NCBI GenBank assembly: GCA_000226015.1
Contig: JH153008.1
Span: forward strand, 59,469 to 104,526
Source: Mnemiopsis leidyi
Lineage: Eukaryota > Ctenophora > Tentaculata > Lobata > Bolinopsidae
Direction of reading: 5' to 3'
Length of the DNA: 45,058 bases
Shown here: piece by piece, positions 10,630 to 22,751 of the stretch
Layout of the letters: each line of letters opens with the position of its first letter
Numbering within the stretch: position 1 is the first letter of the stretch
The notes under the pieces: generated by a model
What the model was told of the DNA's origin: nothing
The model's database searches: none
What the model saw: only the letters and a program-made list of their open reading frames with translations
Program-made: the position numbers and the translations under genes

Positions 10630-13020
10630 CTTCCTCCCTCAAAGTTGGACAAAAACAAAGAAAACAACAAACAAACGGATTGTCTAACTTAATGTAAGCG
10701 TATTTTGAAAATTACGTGACCACTGCACGTGAATCTCATATGAAATTTCTTCGCAAACTCTGCACGCTTAAAAAGATACCGTGTAAACATGACCTTGGAA
10801 AGCATAAATGAATATAAGATATTCCGCATTGGCAAATGTCTAGGATTTTCCTATGAGCTGAGAAAAAAATTGTTGAAATGAACCTGCAGTATTTCTTGTC
10901 AATCAATGATCATAATATCTTTTCAATCGACTTATATAGAGATTAGAGAACATTGATATTCTAACGAGTTTTCACATTAGAAATGGGCATAATTCTTTAT
11001 ACCATTGTCTCAGTCTCGATAGCATCGTGGCAGTTTCCTATTTGACTCAAACGCAAAACTTCTAGACTGTCGGGGCAACCCTGAATTTTGTTGGAAATGA
11101 ACTCTTCTTCGCCGCGAGGAATCTTCAAACTTACACATACCTCTATCAAAGATAGAATTGCGATGCAATAACATCAAATTTTACTCGCGAACCCACCCTT
11201 TTCTTAGTGTCACGATAGGACAATTTCAGAACAATGACGAAAAGTAAGTAACCATTATCCCGATGTATCCCTTGTGAACGGACCTGTCAACAAAGTCTGG
11301 CTACTGCTTAACGATAATATGCGCTAAACTCTTTCTCCCCTCCCTCAATCAGCAACCTAGAGATGGTTCAACTATCTTGCCTGCTTATGTTTTGCAGCAA
11401 TTGTAGCAGATTCGATTTTACATCGGCTCCTTCACTGCACGTCCTGCTTAGAAGATCTAGATTTGTTCAGAATTTTTATAGGTTTCAGTGACTTTATTCA
11501 ACTTTAAGGCTCAGTTATATTGATGAATTATCTTAATCTATTGTTTTATCATAATAAAATAATTTTTACATGGTTAATATTCGATTTATTACTATATAAT
11601 CTTAAATCTAAGTACTGAAGTTCATATTCGGCCTAATATTGAGTCGTCATTAAATAATCAAACGGCTGTTTATTGTATCGCCATGATTATTATTGACTAG
11701 ATTGAATGCCCCATTATGAATGTCGATTGTCGCTACTTGTCTACAACAGGTACAAATTATGAGCAAAAACTGATCTACTCCAGGCTATGTAATTGTAAGA
11801 AACAAATTATCAATTGAGAAATTCTCTGAAGTTGCCCGTAATTGCCTTAATCTTACTACATAATCGGTGGTAGGCTCTCGAATTTCTGGTCTTTACATGA
11901 GCTCTCAGAGAGGCTGTTTATAATAATTATTAAATCAGTGTTTTGAGCAATTGGAATGTTGTAATGGCTCATCAAGATGAGCTGCTTCGCTCTACAGAGC
12001 TTGCAGCCTTTAATGCATCTATGTAATAGTGCATACGATTTAACCTTTATGATATCCTCCCTTAGCCAGCCCCTCATAGCAGACTCTCGTAGCTGTATAG
12101 AATCTTGCTATAACTATTACAGTCACGTTCGGTTACCCGACTCTCTGCTGGAGCAGCAGGAGCTTGTGGTGAGTGTACATGCTTGTCGTGTTGAGTCTAT
12201 AGACAGTAGACTGAGAGCATTCTGATTACGTACTTCTACTTCCTGCTCTAAATAAGCTAACTTCCAGTTCAAGTTAAGTTCTAACTAAGTTGTCTTAAAA
12301 TCAGCTCTTGAGGGTAAGTCCCGCCAGAAAACTGATGCATTTTGCAGCTCGGCGATTTCAGCTGTCTTCTGACCGGCCGTGTGGTAACATGCGGATATAA
12401 CACGCTGCACTTTCAACTAGGTACATACCAGTAGTTTGGGAGCAGCATTTTCTACCGTTTTGTGATAATTGGCCCTCTGTTTTTGCACATTACAGGTGCT
12501 AGCAAGCGTGGTGCTGCTCTCGGCTGGTTGCATAAGCCGCTTCTCTGTTTCTGCTAGAATTCTGCAACTATTGTTTGGCAATTGATATAACTCATAAGAG
12601 TTTAGATATCATTTTTGTATGATATTAATCCATATTTTATTTTGAGCCAATAATGAGAAAAGTTGTGGGTCTTTTGCACTACCAAAAATGAATCCGTTTA
12701 TATTCTTATTATTTGAAGTGTTTTCAAGTACCCCGTGATTTAATTGCAGACATTATGAAATTATCCAACATAACACTTAAGTATCAGTAATTATACAAAA
12801 ATAATGACATTCTGCCAAAATTTAATAAGGATATCTGAGACATCTTAAATTTTTTCTTAACGAGTTCACTTTTTAAAAATTGAAATTGGCATAAACTGAT
12901 TTTGTATGATATCTCATATCTTAATATTATGTATATCTATTCTCTATTGCCTGAGAATTTTCTACAGATTTCTTCAATTAAAATTTTTTTAGGTGTCCCA
13001 CAAAGCTAGCTGACAGTGAT
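10630..13020. other. Intergenic stretch upstream of the phosphagen-kinase-like gene
   Basis: This stretch would hold the minus-strand gene's promoter and the left edge of the plus-strand exon array. No confident exon was found. An ATG at 11977 runs open for 64 codons to a GTGAGT donor in phase 0 (12169), but its composition is unlike the array exons. A short basic ORF starts at 10740 but has no acceptable donor. Confidence 0.4.
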
Positions 13021-13031
13021 ATCATTGAACA

Positions 13032-13154
13032 CTGGACGACGATTTCGTAGACGGAGGAGGAGGAGAGAGCGGAAACGAGACTGAGGATCCTCAGACTGGG
13101 AAGAAAAGAAGAAAGAAGAAAGGGGGTCGGGGAAGAAGCAAAAGGGCTATACGA
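13032..13154 (+). CDS. Array-type exon without ATG (possible CTG start)
   Basis: The open frame after an in-frame TGA at 13026 encodes about 41 residues: an acidic head (LDDDFVDGGGGESGNETED) followed by a basic tail (KKRRKKKGGRGRSKRAIR). It ends at a consensus donor CGA|GTAAGT (13155) in phase 0. The acidic-then-basic layout matches the exon at 40484 (MDFDFDGNEDFGED then RGRSRGRARRR). The two align if the CTG at 13032 sits where the other has ATG. No ATG and no in-phase 3' splice site were found upstream in frame. It may use CTG, may be a start-lost relic, or may depend on an acceptor I missed. It is the leftmost array member recognised. Confidence 0.45.
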
Positions 13155-13910
13155 GTAAGTTTTTGTCCGTTTGTCAGACGTTCGGGTGTTGCTCAAATTG
13201 TCAGTTGTTTCATCGTTAATGTGATTGTTACATTAAATGTATTCTTGTTAAGTGTGATTAGTTGAAGGTTTGTGAGTCCATCGATTTTTCAACCTTTCTG
13301 AACCTTGCTGCTAACGACTTGTCTTACCTAAAGATCTTAAAATCGGCTTAAAATTAATTATTCCTGTCTTGTCACCATACTTGGGACCTGGTTTAATTAG
13401 CCTTCTAGATAATTAGATTAAAAAAGGTCCTATTTGTAACTAAAAAAGATAGTATCAGGCTATAGGTGTAAGTACGTCGAAATTCTGGGGAGGAGTCAGA
13501 AATGTTTTCTGTCATGGGACTGCATTTGACCTATGAGAAACTGTAGATACGGCTAATCAATTTCGAGAACCGCAGTCACGTGATAGAAAACAATGTCCTA
13601 CTCCTTAATCCCAACAATTCTAACGTCCATCAAGCACAACGAACCGGAATGCAACAAAGAAAATGATAATATGGTCTGAGAAACTTTTGACGGCTCTTTT
13701 TCAATACCTTTGACCGGATTTAAGTGTGCGCTGGGGGTTTTGTTGGTTCATGTCTATAGATAAGTATTGAACATTCACTCTTTCTCCTTTTTTCATCATT
13801 AATCATATCTCGCCTTCAAAATGGTTTTCTGGATGACCCGTTAAAGTACATATCAATATGACCGGGACGCCGTAACGTGCTGTTCCGTAGATCCTGGTAA
13901 CTCTACAGAG

Positions 13911-13994
13911 ATTGACGACGAGGACGGTGGGTTCCCTTCCCCGACATTTTCCCGTCGTAACCGTAATCCTAACAAACACGGCCGAAACTTCAAA
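13911..13994 (+). CDS. Internal array exon ending in GRNFK
   Basis: An 84-bp exon, open and symmetrical (phase 0 at both ends), between acceptor CTCTACAGAG| and donor |GTGAGT (13995). It encodes 28 residues: IDDEDGGFPSPTFSRRNRNP then NKHGRNFK. The end HGRNFK and the opening D-D-x-D-G match the internal exon at 31478-31534, about 17.5 kb downstream, so the two are related cassettes. It has no ATG, so it must be joined to an upstream exon. Which one is not shown by the sequence. The peptide is acidic, then strongly basic, with no known fold. Confidence 0.55.
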
Positions 13995-14924
13995 GTGAGT
14001 TGTCGCCATGTGCTGCTGACAGTGCCAGCTAAAATCTAGCCGAGCTACAAGCGACAAGGACAAAGGAAATTTGAGTGTCCTTGTAGGCTGAGGGGTTTTT
14101 CTTGTTAGTTGTCGTAGACTCAAAGATTGTTAAAGACTTGAGATCAAACAGTCTGCTGTCTGATTGTGTGCTTGTTTACGTGAGGTAATTAATCTGCTGA
14201 AAGAATTGCGGATCGCGAAGTTATTTCTTGTGTGGGTGTTTGGTGGCAGAAAATTTTACTTCAAATAATCGGCAAATCTATGTTACAGTAGATAGTTCCC
14301 CATTATTTCTACCCTCTCATGGAATCGCTGAGTCGGCGCTTTGGATTACTTTTACCTATTGCCTACGTCGCATTAACGAAACAGGAGGGTATCCAATAAA
14401 TACTATTCACATCGAGTGCATTTTCTTGTGGAGAAAAATTCCAAAAAAACCATTCTACTTTATTGTGCAAATTTCTTAGATCCGGTGTGTGGTGGCACAG
14501 TGAGGTGTCTGGTTGTCTAAATCTTTGTCTGGCGCGTGAGACAATCAAATGAAATATCCCACTGCTCATGTTTCCTCCCAGGATTCATAATGAATTAGAT
14601 TTGATCTTTTTGAAAGATAGATCACTGTTTTTTGACACATTTTATGCAGACCTATAACGTGCATATCCTATAATACAGCTGATAGAAGATGCTTCAATCG
14701 CTGTGATCAGTCTCAAAGGGCGAAACTGCCCTTTCATTCACAACGTTACCTGGCAGCGATTTATTATGGGTGTATGATCATAACTAGCATTAATCCAATA
14801 TGCAGCAGATATAATTCATCAAATGCAACAGATGGCCATTACAATCCGACAATCGCGGCAAGTAGTCAAATTATCATCACTTAAAGAGCGGGTTCTAGTC
14901 AATTGTAATCGGAGGTGATCATAC

Positions 14925-15141
14925 TTTTATGATGCTACAGACGGAGTACTTGTCTGTTAACGGCAGGTGTCGCTCCAGATTCAACTCAACTGTATAGTTT
15001 CTGTCACGGTGGAGTATAAGAATAGCGGAAGGCTCTACAGCTTCCAATACATACGTGTTGTGTGGATATATCCTATTATCAGGCCAGGAGGTAACATATC
15101 GAAACCCGTATTGTTTATTGCACACCCACCTTGATCCAGAT
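14925..15141 (-). CDS. Unidentified minus-strand exon-like ORF
   Basis: Open for 72 codons between a possible acceptor (TTCCAG|A, exon starting 15141) and a possible donor (ATAAAA|GTATGA, after 14925). The peptide is not low-complexity. It includes GFRYVTSWPDNRIYPHNTY and ILILHRDRNYTVELNLERH, mixed hydrophobic and charged as in a folded beta-rich domain. I do not recognise the family, and I found no partner exon in a matching phase nearby. It lies on the strand opposite the exon array, so it would be a separate gene, a fragment, or chance. Confidence 0.3.
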
Positions 15142-15559
15142 CTGGAATTTGTATAATTTACCTGCTAGTAGTAATACGGCGACCTGCAGTACTCTGCTTA
15201 CTTACCTTTGCTATTTTAACGCAGCATATAATTTACAAACGATCATGACATGTATAATATATATTATGATTTATGAATGATCATTGCACCATTTTGTACC
15301 CCTTGGATTAGCCGTTACAAGGATTTGAGGTATTCTGTGCCGTATTTTGCTGGGATTCAGGTGAACCATGGGCTAGTTCGATCTGTCTGACAATCACAGT
15401 GTTGTTACCATCACTTTTAATTCATTCGGAATATTGTACCCCATGGTCTGTGAATTCATAACCATTTATTTAATTCAAGTCTCGCAAGAGCATCCCTCAT
15501 AATCATTGTATAATCATCAGTTGAACAACCTTCAGCATCCAGTAACATATGTGATGTTG

Positions 15560-15639
15560 GAATCTACAGATTTTGCCGCTCATATATTTATAAAGCTAAC
15601 AGAATCTACAGATTTTGCCCCTCATATATTTATAAAGCT
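15560..15639. repeat. 42-bp direct tandem duplication
   Basis: GAATCTACAGATTTTGCC plus the next 20 bases (to TATAAAGCT) occurs at 15560-15597 and again at 15602-15639 with a single difference. Confidence 0.9.
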
Positions 15640-17811
15640 GGTGGGCCTGCTCTTTTGAATATTAACCGTATCGCCGGTTCTCTTTGCTTTGTTCTATCAT
15701 TCATGCACGCTCTCCTTAAACGTGTAAGAACCTCATTCTAACTTTTCAGGAAATCATACCTCAGGAGAATTTTCTGGATGAAATTTTGTAGCATGAACAG
15801 CTTGTGAGTGAGCAGTTGATAAATGCAATGCGTTGTATGAGATTGAGCTATTTTAGTTAAAGGGATTCTTTTATATTATCTCACCTTGATACAATTTATT
15901 GTTGAGTGAAATTGTTAAACAATCTGAAATGGGATACATATTTGCATTCTCAAGGTCATCTGCATGAGTAGTCCTACAATAGCTACATCATTTTGTTAGG
16001 TTGGAGATATCTTGCTGATTTCAAAAACTGTTTTCGTTTGGCTTGACCTTCACAAGTAAAAAAAGAAAGGCGGAAAAGAAACAGTGCTTTGTCCTCTTGA
16101 CCCACGTTTCGCATCTCCATCCGAGAATTGATTAAACGAGTGTAATTTTCCTGCTTTTTGCTCATTACCATTTATTGTGAAAAACTCCGCCGCCCTGCAG
16201 TCAACAAGAAGCTCACAACTGTTATCACTCGTGTTGGGATACCTTTCCTCTCGCACTTAGCGACAGCGTCAATGAAGTATCGTTAATATTCGTTAAATCG
16301 CATCAATAATGAGTTTACGGAAGGTCAATCAACCCTTCCACTTCGACGTGTAACGGCTGAGCTAAAGTCTTCCATCACAGCACGCAACGTCAATCTCCTC
16401 CTGGGTTCTTAATTTTATAAGGCCACTTATGTGTTGTGATGGTATTAAAGTTAGCAAGCATTGTAGGAAGCATATAAACTGATAATCCTACTGGAACATC
16501 TCATTATACCCAAGAGAGAGGACCACAGTAAAATTTAAATATGCAAAGATAGAAGCATTTTCACAGGTTGTAATAAATCAACTGACATACTTTAATCGTT
16601 TATTCTATCTTCTTACCAACTCCTTCACAACTTTTATTGGTTTCATCTGCCTCATAAGAATTGATCATAAATCTAGCCAATGGGACTCTGGCGTATTGTT
16701 CACTTGAGCTACAAACTTGGCTGCTAGCATAGGTTCGCACTTTTCGACTGTATTATATGATGAGGTGTTTGATTGTTTGACCCTCCTCCCATCCTCTAGA
16801 AGTGAGCGTGCTGCAATTTGTGTGATTGTTTTTTGTTTTGTACTGCCCAGTTTTGCTTTGTCACTTAACCGAGTAGAAAGATCGGGCTGCTTCTACTTCA
16901 CCATATCTGGACTCCGACAATTCAACTAAGCAGGTGCTGTCCAGTGACCACCTCACTTGCCGAGCATTTACTTATAAGCTGATATCAAAACAATACCGTA
17001 GCGATAAGTGCTGTCATTGGTCCTACAGCTGATGACTCAATTCAAGGTTTCCCAAAAAATTGGTTTTGTTTCTTTGCCTACCTGGAGATATGGAAATGCT
17101 GAAAGTTAAAACCCGAGGGCCTGCCAACACGACATCGAACTCAAGTTACCCACCCTTTACGGCTTCTTAAGTTGAAGAAACTGTACCGACTCAGTACTTT
17201 TAGCGTTGGTGTTAAACGCGAATCCGTCCACTATCCAGCTAGGCTGTGAGGCTGTTAGTGACACTGTCTATCTTTTTTCACCTTGAAAAAACTGTGCCGG
17301 ATTGTCCGCATTGTGTCCTCCCCCATAGGTTTCCAACTATTAGGGCAGTTGGGAAGACCTTTGATGACATGACTTTGACAGCTGATCGTAAATTGAAACA
17401 CCTAGCAGTTAATACTTAGGGAGTTTCCTTTAGTCAAGTTTAGGCTCATTTAGGGTAGTGTAATCTTCGTTGTAAACAACAAAATTTCTGTAGGGTGAAT
17501 AACCGTCAAAGTGTTTAGTTTCTACGGCTCTACGCGGCTTTGCTCGGGCGGAATACGAGGATACTTATAGCAATCCTAATACTGAGACATGCCTCCTCTT
17601 TCGTTAGTACTTCTTATTCTCTTATTGGTTCAGCCTTACTGGGCGGCGTTGCATTTAATCATCTGTCCCATGTTTCACATGTATTTTCGAGTCTAATTAT
17701 TTTTTCCTTTAATTGTTCCCTGTAATTTCTAGGCAGTTAGTGCGAGACCATCAACTACTAATGCGGTGTTTGCAGTGATGCTGACAGAGGTTTTTATTAA
17801 TGTTTTTGTTA

Positions 17812-17904
17812 ATGTTTCGACACGTATCACGTGGTCATCTATTGAAAATATCAATTATCGATTGTTCCCTGTCATCAATTGAAGCACTTAAAACTGTTGA
17901 CCAG
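17812..17904 (+). CDS. Candidate small first exon (MFRHVSRG...)
   Basis: ATG at 17812 opens 31 codons to a donor CAG|GTAAAT (17905) in phase 0, followed by a stop seven codons later if unspliced. The start MFRHVSRGHLLKIS resembles the start of the candidate exon at 22752 (MFRSVSKS): five of the first six residues are identical. The second half (SSIEALKTVDQ) is neutral to acidic. Its size and composition fit the array, but ORF length alone is not significant. The support is the donor, the phase and the resemblance to 22752. Confidence 0.35.
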
Positions 17905-18506
17905 GTAAATAACAATATGTGAACTTTTACTGTTTCACAATTTAGCCAACAGCACTAGTTACAACAAGGTCTTGGTTCTTCTCATAGCTTTTAAAGAGCT
18001 ATCTAGTGCTAACTGCCTGTATTATTTTATCTGGTTAACCATCAAGGTCCCTCAATTTGGACGTGCAACGTTTAATTTGTTTAGTCCTATACTCGCGACA
18101 GCAAAGCGAGACGCATCCCTCCAACTGTCTAATTTGACGAAGTTTCCTCGTCCGTACGTTCTCATCGTAAATTCTTCGTGATAAACTTAAAGCCTCTTAC
18201 GGTCGACGTCGTATCTTCACTTTTTCGGTTTCGAAGTAGCGCTGCGACTTGTCCGACTAATCGCTAGATCAGGCAGGTTTGTTGCCGACACCATGGCACG
18301 TCCTTTCTCCTACCAGGACCACATATATCTTGAATATCACTAGGACATTGTACCCTGACTGCCGATCCTACAAATATTACACATGCTTGCAGTTTGTGTA
18401 TCGTAACCCAATCCGACTATGATACCCTGGTTGACAAAGTAAAGGTTGGCCAGATCGTTGACAGTAATTGCTGTTAACGTCGGAGGCTAGGAACTACCGG
18501 TAGGTC

Positions 18507-19088
18507 ATGACCAGGTACATGAGGGCAACACCCCGCACCATATGTCTGTTATTTGCTAACGTTTCTCCGCCCAGGTCATGTTTCCATGGTGATATGATTG
18601 TTGCTAACAGCACCGTGGCACGTGCTCGGCGGACTGGAGTGGTTCAGCGTTCCAGCACCGCCGGTACTCTCGGTCCTCGGCGTCCATCTCTTATGGCGGC
18701 CGGCGGAACGCGGGGCGCGGGTACTCCTCAACGTCGCTCATCGGTCTCGGCGCTGCCCACCGCCTTTGAGAACGCCGAAAACAATACAGCCAAGGGAAGA
18801 AAGGTATCAATAGTTGACCTAATGATCGCGGCCAAAAGGGAGGCCGAAGAGGCCGAAGAATCTGACGATGATCAGAGTCGTGGACCTTCTCGTGGTCCAC
18901 GGAGAGGCCGGTTAACTCGAAAAAAGAGTATTTTCGATATTTTCCCTGACGATCACGACGGTGAACCAGAAAAACCATCTAAAGGGAAGAAAAAGCCAAA
19001 GAACGCAGTAAAAAAGTCGACCACTAGCCGGAAACTAGCTCCCCGGCCGAAGATGAATCCCCCAACAAAGACACCAACAGGTGGAGCG
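18507..19088 (+). CDS. Array first exon: 194-codon Ser/Arg/Lys-rich N-terminal segment
   Basis: ATG at 18507 (alternative in-frame starts at 18519, 18594 and MAAGG further in) runs 194 codons to donor GCG|GTATGT (19089), phase 0. The frame stops five codons later in the intron. The coding stretch is clearly more GC-rich than its surroundings. Low complexity: RRPSLMAAGG, RRSSVSALP, GRKVSIVDLM, RKKSIFDIFPDDHDGEPE, then a Lys/Pro-rich end (KGKKKPKNAVKK, PRPKMNPPTKTP). Several R-R/K-x-S sites fit PKA-type kinases. There is no signal peptide or membrane segment after the likely inner start, so it is probably cytosolic. Inferred role: alternative N-terminal tail joined to the downstream innexin. 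Which ATG is used cannot be decided. Confidence 0.7.
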
Positions 19089-20742
19089 GTATGTTTTCTC
19101 TAGTGTAAAATTAATTGTAACTCAACTTGAAATTTGGTTGTATGTACCATTCATTAATTTTTCTGACGCTTTAAGTCTTCAGGTACATTTCTAGTAGTTT
19201 CTATATTTTTATTTATTTATATTTTGATAATAGACCTCAATGTCCCAGTTAAAGTAGTCTCTAAGTTTAAGTATAACAACTTGTTCTGACATTTCGTCCA
19301 AGCCCCTATCCAACTCAAGTCAGGAGGTATAACGTTCTGTGTTTATATTATATAACGTTCTGTGTTTAAAGTAAACATGTCAGGTGGTTCTCTGTATCTG
19401 CCAGTCTGACGTTTAACCTTAACGTCAATTTTAACTGTTTCAGCATCTTTTTTTCAAGGTTTAAACTAAAGCATGTCGTCGAGATTTAGTTACAACGAAC
19501 GTCACAAGCGCCCAAAAACTTAATCGTTGAAATATTAAGTTAATTTCTTTTAGCCACAGTTAGACAGTCTCTCGTAATTTCGATTATTTATACTTTTATA
19601 TTTGGGAAGTTCTAAATATTGAACTCACTCTGTGCAAGAAGCTAAAGTCGTGTGAAAACTTCAAATAGGGGGGGGGGGTTAGTAACTTCGTCAATTTATC
19701 ATTTAATTTTCTTTTCTGTTGGTTTAGCTGTCTTCACCCTTGTGTGATGTTTATAGATAGAGATTTAACTATATCTTTAGTTCATCACATCCTGATTCCC
19801 CACAATCTACACGTACCGCCACAAAACATTGTGTTCCCCCATTGTACATGCGGTTCACCCTAAAGGAAGGATTCATTGTTTGTCTCGCTGAACCTGTAGG
19901 ATGGTGTGTATCAATATTTTTAATTTCCTTGACCATGACGAAATTTTGGTCTACAATCGCCACCGAGTTTGTTTGCTACTAGCCCGGTGTGTTTCCATCA
20001 TCCGTTTTGTTGATTTCGTTTGTCACACTGTACGAAGACCTTTTTACATAGACGATTTCTTGTCATTCGTAAAATTTATCTGAGTTTTCAAGAGGCCTGG
20101 CCACCGATCAATGGCTTCACCAGGTCATAGATCTCAGACTGACTTGAAATTATTATATATGTTTTGATATTGCTACTCATGTAAACATGTTTGAATATTT
20201 TACGCGGAATTTAACGAAGAGACTGCAGAACTTCTAGTTCCTCAGATCAGAGCACACCAGGGGGTGAAATTTCAGCACTCCAAAGACAAAGAAACAAACT
20301 ATCAATAATTTTTCTATATCTATTCTTTGCAAGGTGAATTTGTTTGGGAGTTGGATTTTCCATAGTCTTAAGTTCCTGTCTGACATGGCTGCACATTATT
20401 TTTGAATATCATTGAAATCACAAGACTCATTCACTCATCACTGGATGACTGGATGAGATACTCATTACTACACAACTGAATATGCAAGGACAGTCAAATC
20501 ATGCGATCTTTCTGATAATTACGATATCCTTCACTCAAACTAACAGCCTGTAGTCAAATTTAGCTCTAACGCCTACTTTCCTTGATTGAGTTAGCTGCTT
20601 CTTGCTGCAGTTCAATACGTTCATACAACTCTCTTAGCATTTCATTCTTGCGCTGCTTTCGCAGCGATCTTTCTAACTCAAGCTACGTTCTCACCTACGA
20701 TTTCTCCCTTTTGCTTTCCGCCTTGTTGTCTCCGACCAAATC
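19089..20742. other. Intron/intergenic stretch between array exons
   Basis: No supported exon on either strand. A short poly-G run lies at about 19668-19678. The stretch just before 20743 is pyrimidine-rich (TTTCTCCCTTTTGCTTTCC). Confidence 0.4.
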
Positions 20743-21108
20743 ATGGAGATCCAGATAAACGACAAGAAACTCTCCGACAGTGAGACGACAGATTCCAGCA
20801 GTGAAAGATCTGACTCCACGACTGCTCCGATCAGTATCGCAGAGCAAAGGGAGTTTTTAACTAAGCTCCTTCAATACCGACCTGATAACAAAACCAGTCC
20901 CGTCCTTTCCAGAAAACCTGACCTGTTGAAGGAACAGTCGGATTTTTTCAAGAAGCTCAAGGGAGAAGGTGGAAAAAGTCCAGCTCAACCAAAGAAGACC
21001 ACGACGGTAAAGCGAATGATACAGAAACCGAAGGAAGACGGACTTTCAAGTAGAAAGAACAAACCCCCCTTACCCGGGGTAAAGGGGAAACTACCTGCTG
21101 GTCCTCCT
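20743..21108 (+). CDS. Array first exon: 122-codon acidic/Ser then Lys-rich segment
   Basis: ATG at 20743 (AAATCATGG, good context) opens 122 codons to donor CCT|GTAAGT (21109), phase 0. It starts MEIQINDKKLSDSETTDSSS (acidic, Ser-rich), continues AEQREFLTKLLQYRPDNK (predicted helical), then EQSDFFKKLKGEGGK, and ends in a Lys/Pro-rich tail (KKTTTVKRMIQKPKEDG, KPPLPGVKGK). No known domain. The donor and the last codons have been copied downstream as a 23-bp tandem array (listed separately), so the exon is followed by many competing 5' splice sites. Use of a downstream copy would soon meet stops. Inferred to be one of the alternative first exons of the innexin locus. Confidence 0.7.
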
Positions 21109-21674
21109 GTAAGTAACACTTCTGTAAGTAACGTGCTGGTCCTCCTGTAAGTAACGTGCAGGTCCTCATGTAAGTAACGTGCTGGTCCTCCTGTAAGTAA
21201 CGTGCTGGTCCTCCTGTAAGTAACGTGCTNNNNNNNNNNNNNNNNNNNNNNNNNNNNNNNNNNNNNNNNNNNNNNNNNNNNNNNNNNNNNNNNNNNNNNN
21301 NNNNNNNNNNNNNNNNNNNNNNNNNNNNNNNNNNNNNNNNNNNNNNNNNNNNNNNNNNNNNNNNNNNNNNNNNNNNNNNNNNNNNNNNNNNNNNNNNNNN
21401 NNNNNNNNNNNNNNNNNNNNNNNNNNNNNNNNNNNNNNNNNNNNNNNNNNNNNNNNNNNNNNNNNNNNNNNNNNNNNNNNNNNNNNNNNNNNNNNNNNNN
21501 NNNNNNNNNNNNNNNNNNNNNNNNNNNNNNNNNNNNCTGGTCCTCCTGTAAGTAACGTGCTGGTCCTCCTGTAAGTAACGTGCTGGTCCTCCTGTAAGTA
21601 ACGTGCTGGTCCTCCTGTAAGTAACGTGCTGGTCCTCCTGTAAGTAACGTGCTGGTCCTCCTGTAAGTAACGTG
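21099..21674 (+). repeat. 23-bp tandem repeat of a 5' splice site
   Basis: The 23-bp unit contains CTGGTCCTCCTGTAAGTAAC, that is, the last three codons of the preceding exon plus its consensus donor GTAAGT. Four to five copies (one variant each at 21112 and 21156) precede the assembly gap and six follow it. If the gap is repeat throughout, about 25 copies would fit. Each copy is a full-consensus 5' splice site. The unit is not a multiple of three, so donors further down change the frame. Confidence 0.95.
21230..21536. other. Assembly gap (307 N)
   Basis: A run of N inside the splice-site tandem repeat. Collapse or expansion of the repeat during assembly is the likely cause, so the true copy number is unknown. 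Confidence 1.
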
Positions 21675-21861
21675 TATGTTCATTGTGCAATGACAATATT
21701 GCGTTAGTTGTATGTAACTACTAATAATTAGCTTTCAACAGATTAATTGAGGTTAGTTAATTGATGTACTACTTATAATTTGTTTACGATATTCTGTTTG
21801 CTTGGTTTGTAACTCTATCATAAATCTATTATCTACCTCTGTTATAGTAGATGATAGTTAC

Positions 21862-22078
21862 ACCCTTGACCCTTGGTTATCATCATAGTTACCATTTCAG
21901 TTATCATCATAGTTACCATCTCAGTTATTATCATAGTTACCATCTTGGTAATTATCATAGTTACCATCTCAGTTATTACCATAGTTACCATCTTAGTTAT
22001 TTTCATGGTTACCATCATGGTTACCATCTTAGTTACCATCATAGTTACAATCTTGGTTATCATCATAGTTGGTTATCA
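21862..22078. repeat. Degenerate tandem repeat (CATAGTTACCATCT...)
   Basis: About ten units of 18-24 bp built from TTATCATCATAGTTACCATC with small changes. The units keep frame and so produce spurious ORFs on both strands (Met-Val-Thr-rich). It is a minisatellite in the intron after the array exon at 20743. Confidence 0.9.
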
Positions 22079-22751
22079 TCTCGTCGAACTCTATCGTCAA
22101 GACATACTGATCACCACAAGTGTTGATAATGAGGTTGTAGCACATCATTCTGCATTCTTACAATTATATTTGCTTACAAGCACCTATTTGCTATCTAACG
22201 ATAGATAATTTGGTTGCTTAATGCATCATTGGTCTTTATACCCTGCCCAAATATAACTCACAAGTATGTAAAGCTGTGTATGCAGCGAAGCAGACGAATA
22301 TCCTTCTGTGCAATACGATCTGGTGAACAAAACCCGTTAAAGAAACTAGTTAGACTTACTCACAAAGCTGCGCAGCACAATCCAAGTCCAGCGTAATCAT
22401 ACTCGTGTTCCCCGAATTCGTGTCTTGCGTTTTAAATTAGTTAATTACCTTGAAAATAAAGGCTGCAATAATTCCCTGTTGTATTTACTTAGTCAAGTCG
22501 TCACTTCAAATCATAAAAGCTGGTCTGCTGCGAACGTCTGTATCAATTTCATGGTAGGATCTTGGGGATTTCCGGGTTCGGCCTATTTGAGATCATTGTT
22601 CAACCGGACAAGAGGTTTGTTCTTCTCGATAATCCATCTCTCTGGCCATCACTCGGCAGCGATTTATTGAACCATTATGCATATCATGTGCACTTCTTCT
22701 GATGCTGCACTCGCGAAATGAGCAGTTAGTAACATTTTCTCGGTAGTCCGA

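Larger units (their letters stand above)
13995..17811. other. Stretch between array exons, mostly without genes
   Basis: Contains the minus-strand exon-like ORF at 14925-15141 and a 42-bp direct duplication at 15560-15639 (listed separately). Otherwise no supported exon. A 7-codon ATG ORF (MHALLKR) ends at GTAAGA near 15723 in phase 0 but is too short to call. Confidence 0.4.

Noticed and set aside
10740-10811. Basic 23-codon ORF (MKFLRKLCTLKK start)
   Set aside because: No acceptable 5' splice site in phase 0 before its stop.
11977-12168. 64-codon ATG ORF ending at GTGAGT in phase 0
   Set aside because: The composition (Cys, Leu, Tyr, few charges) is unlike the array exons and no homology was recognised; strand, phase and donor alone could be chance.
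20957-21696. Long minus-strand ORFs running through the N gap
   Set aside because: Products of the 23-bp splice-site repeat and unknown bases.
21842-22208. Met-Val-Thr and Tyr-His-Ser-rich ORFs on both strands
   Set aside because: Translations of the degenerate CATAGTTACCATC repeat, open on both strands, as expected of a repeat and not of a gene.
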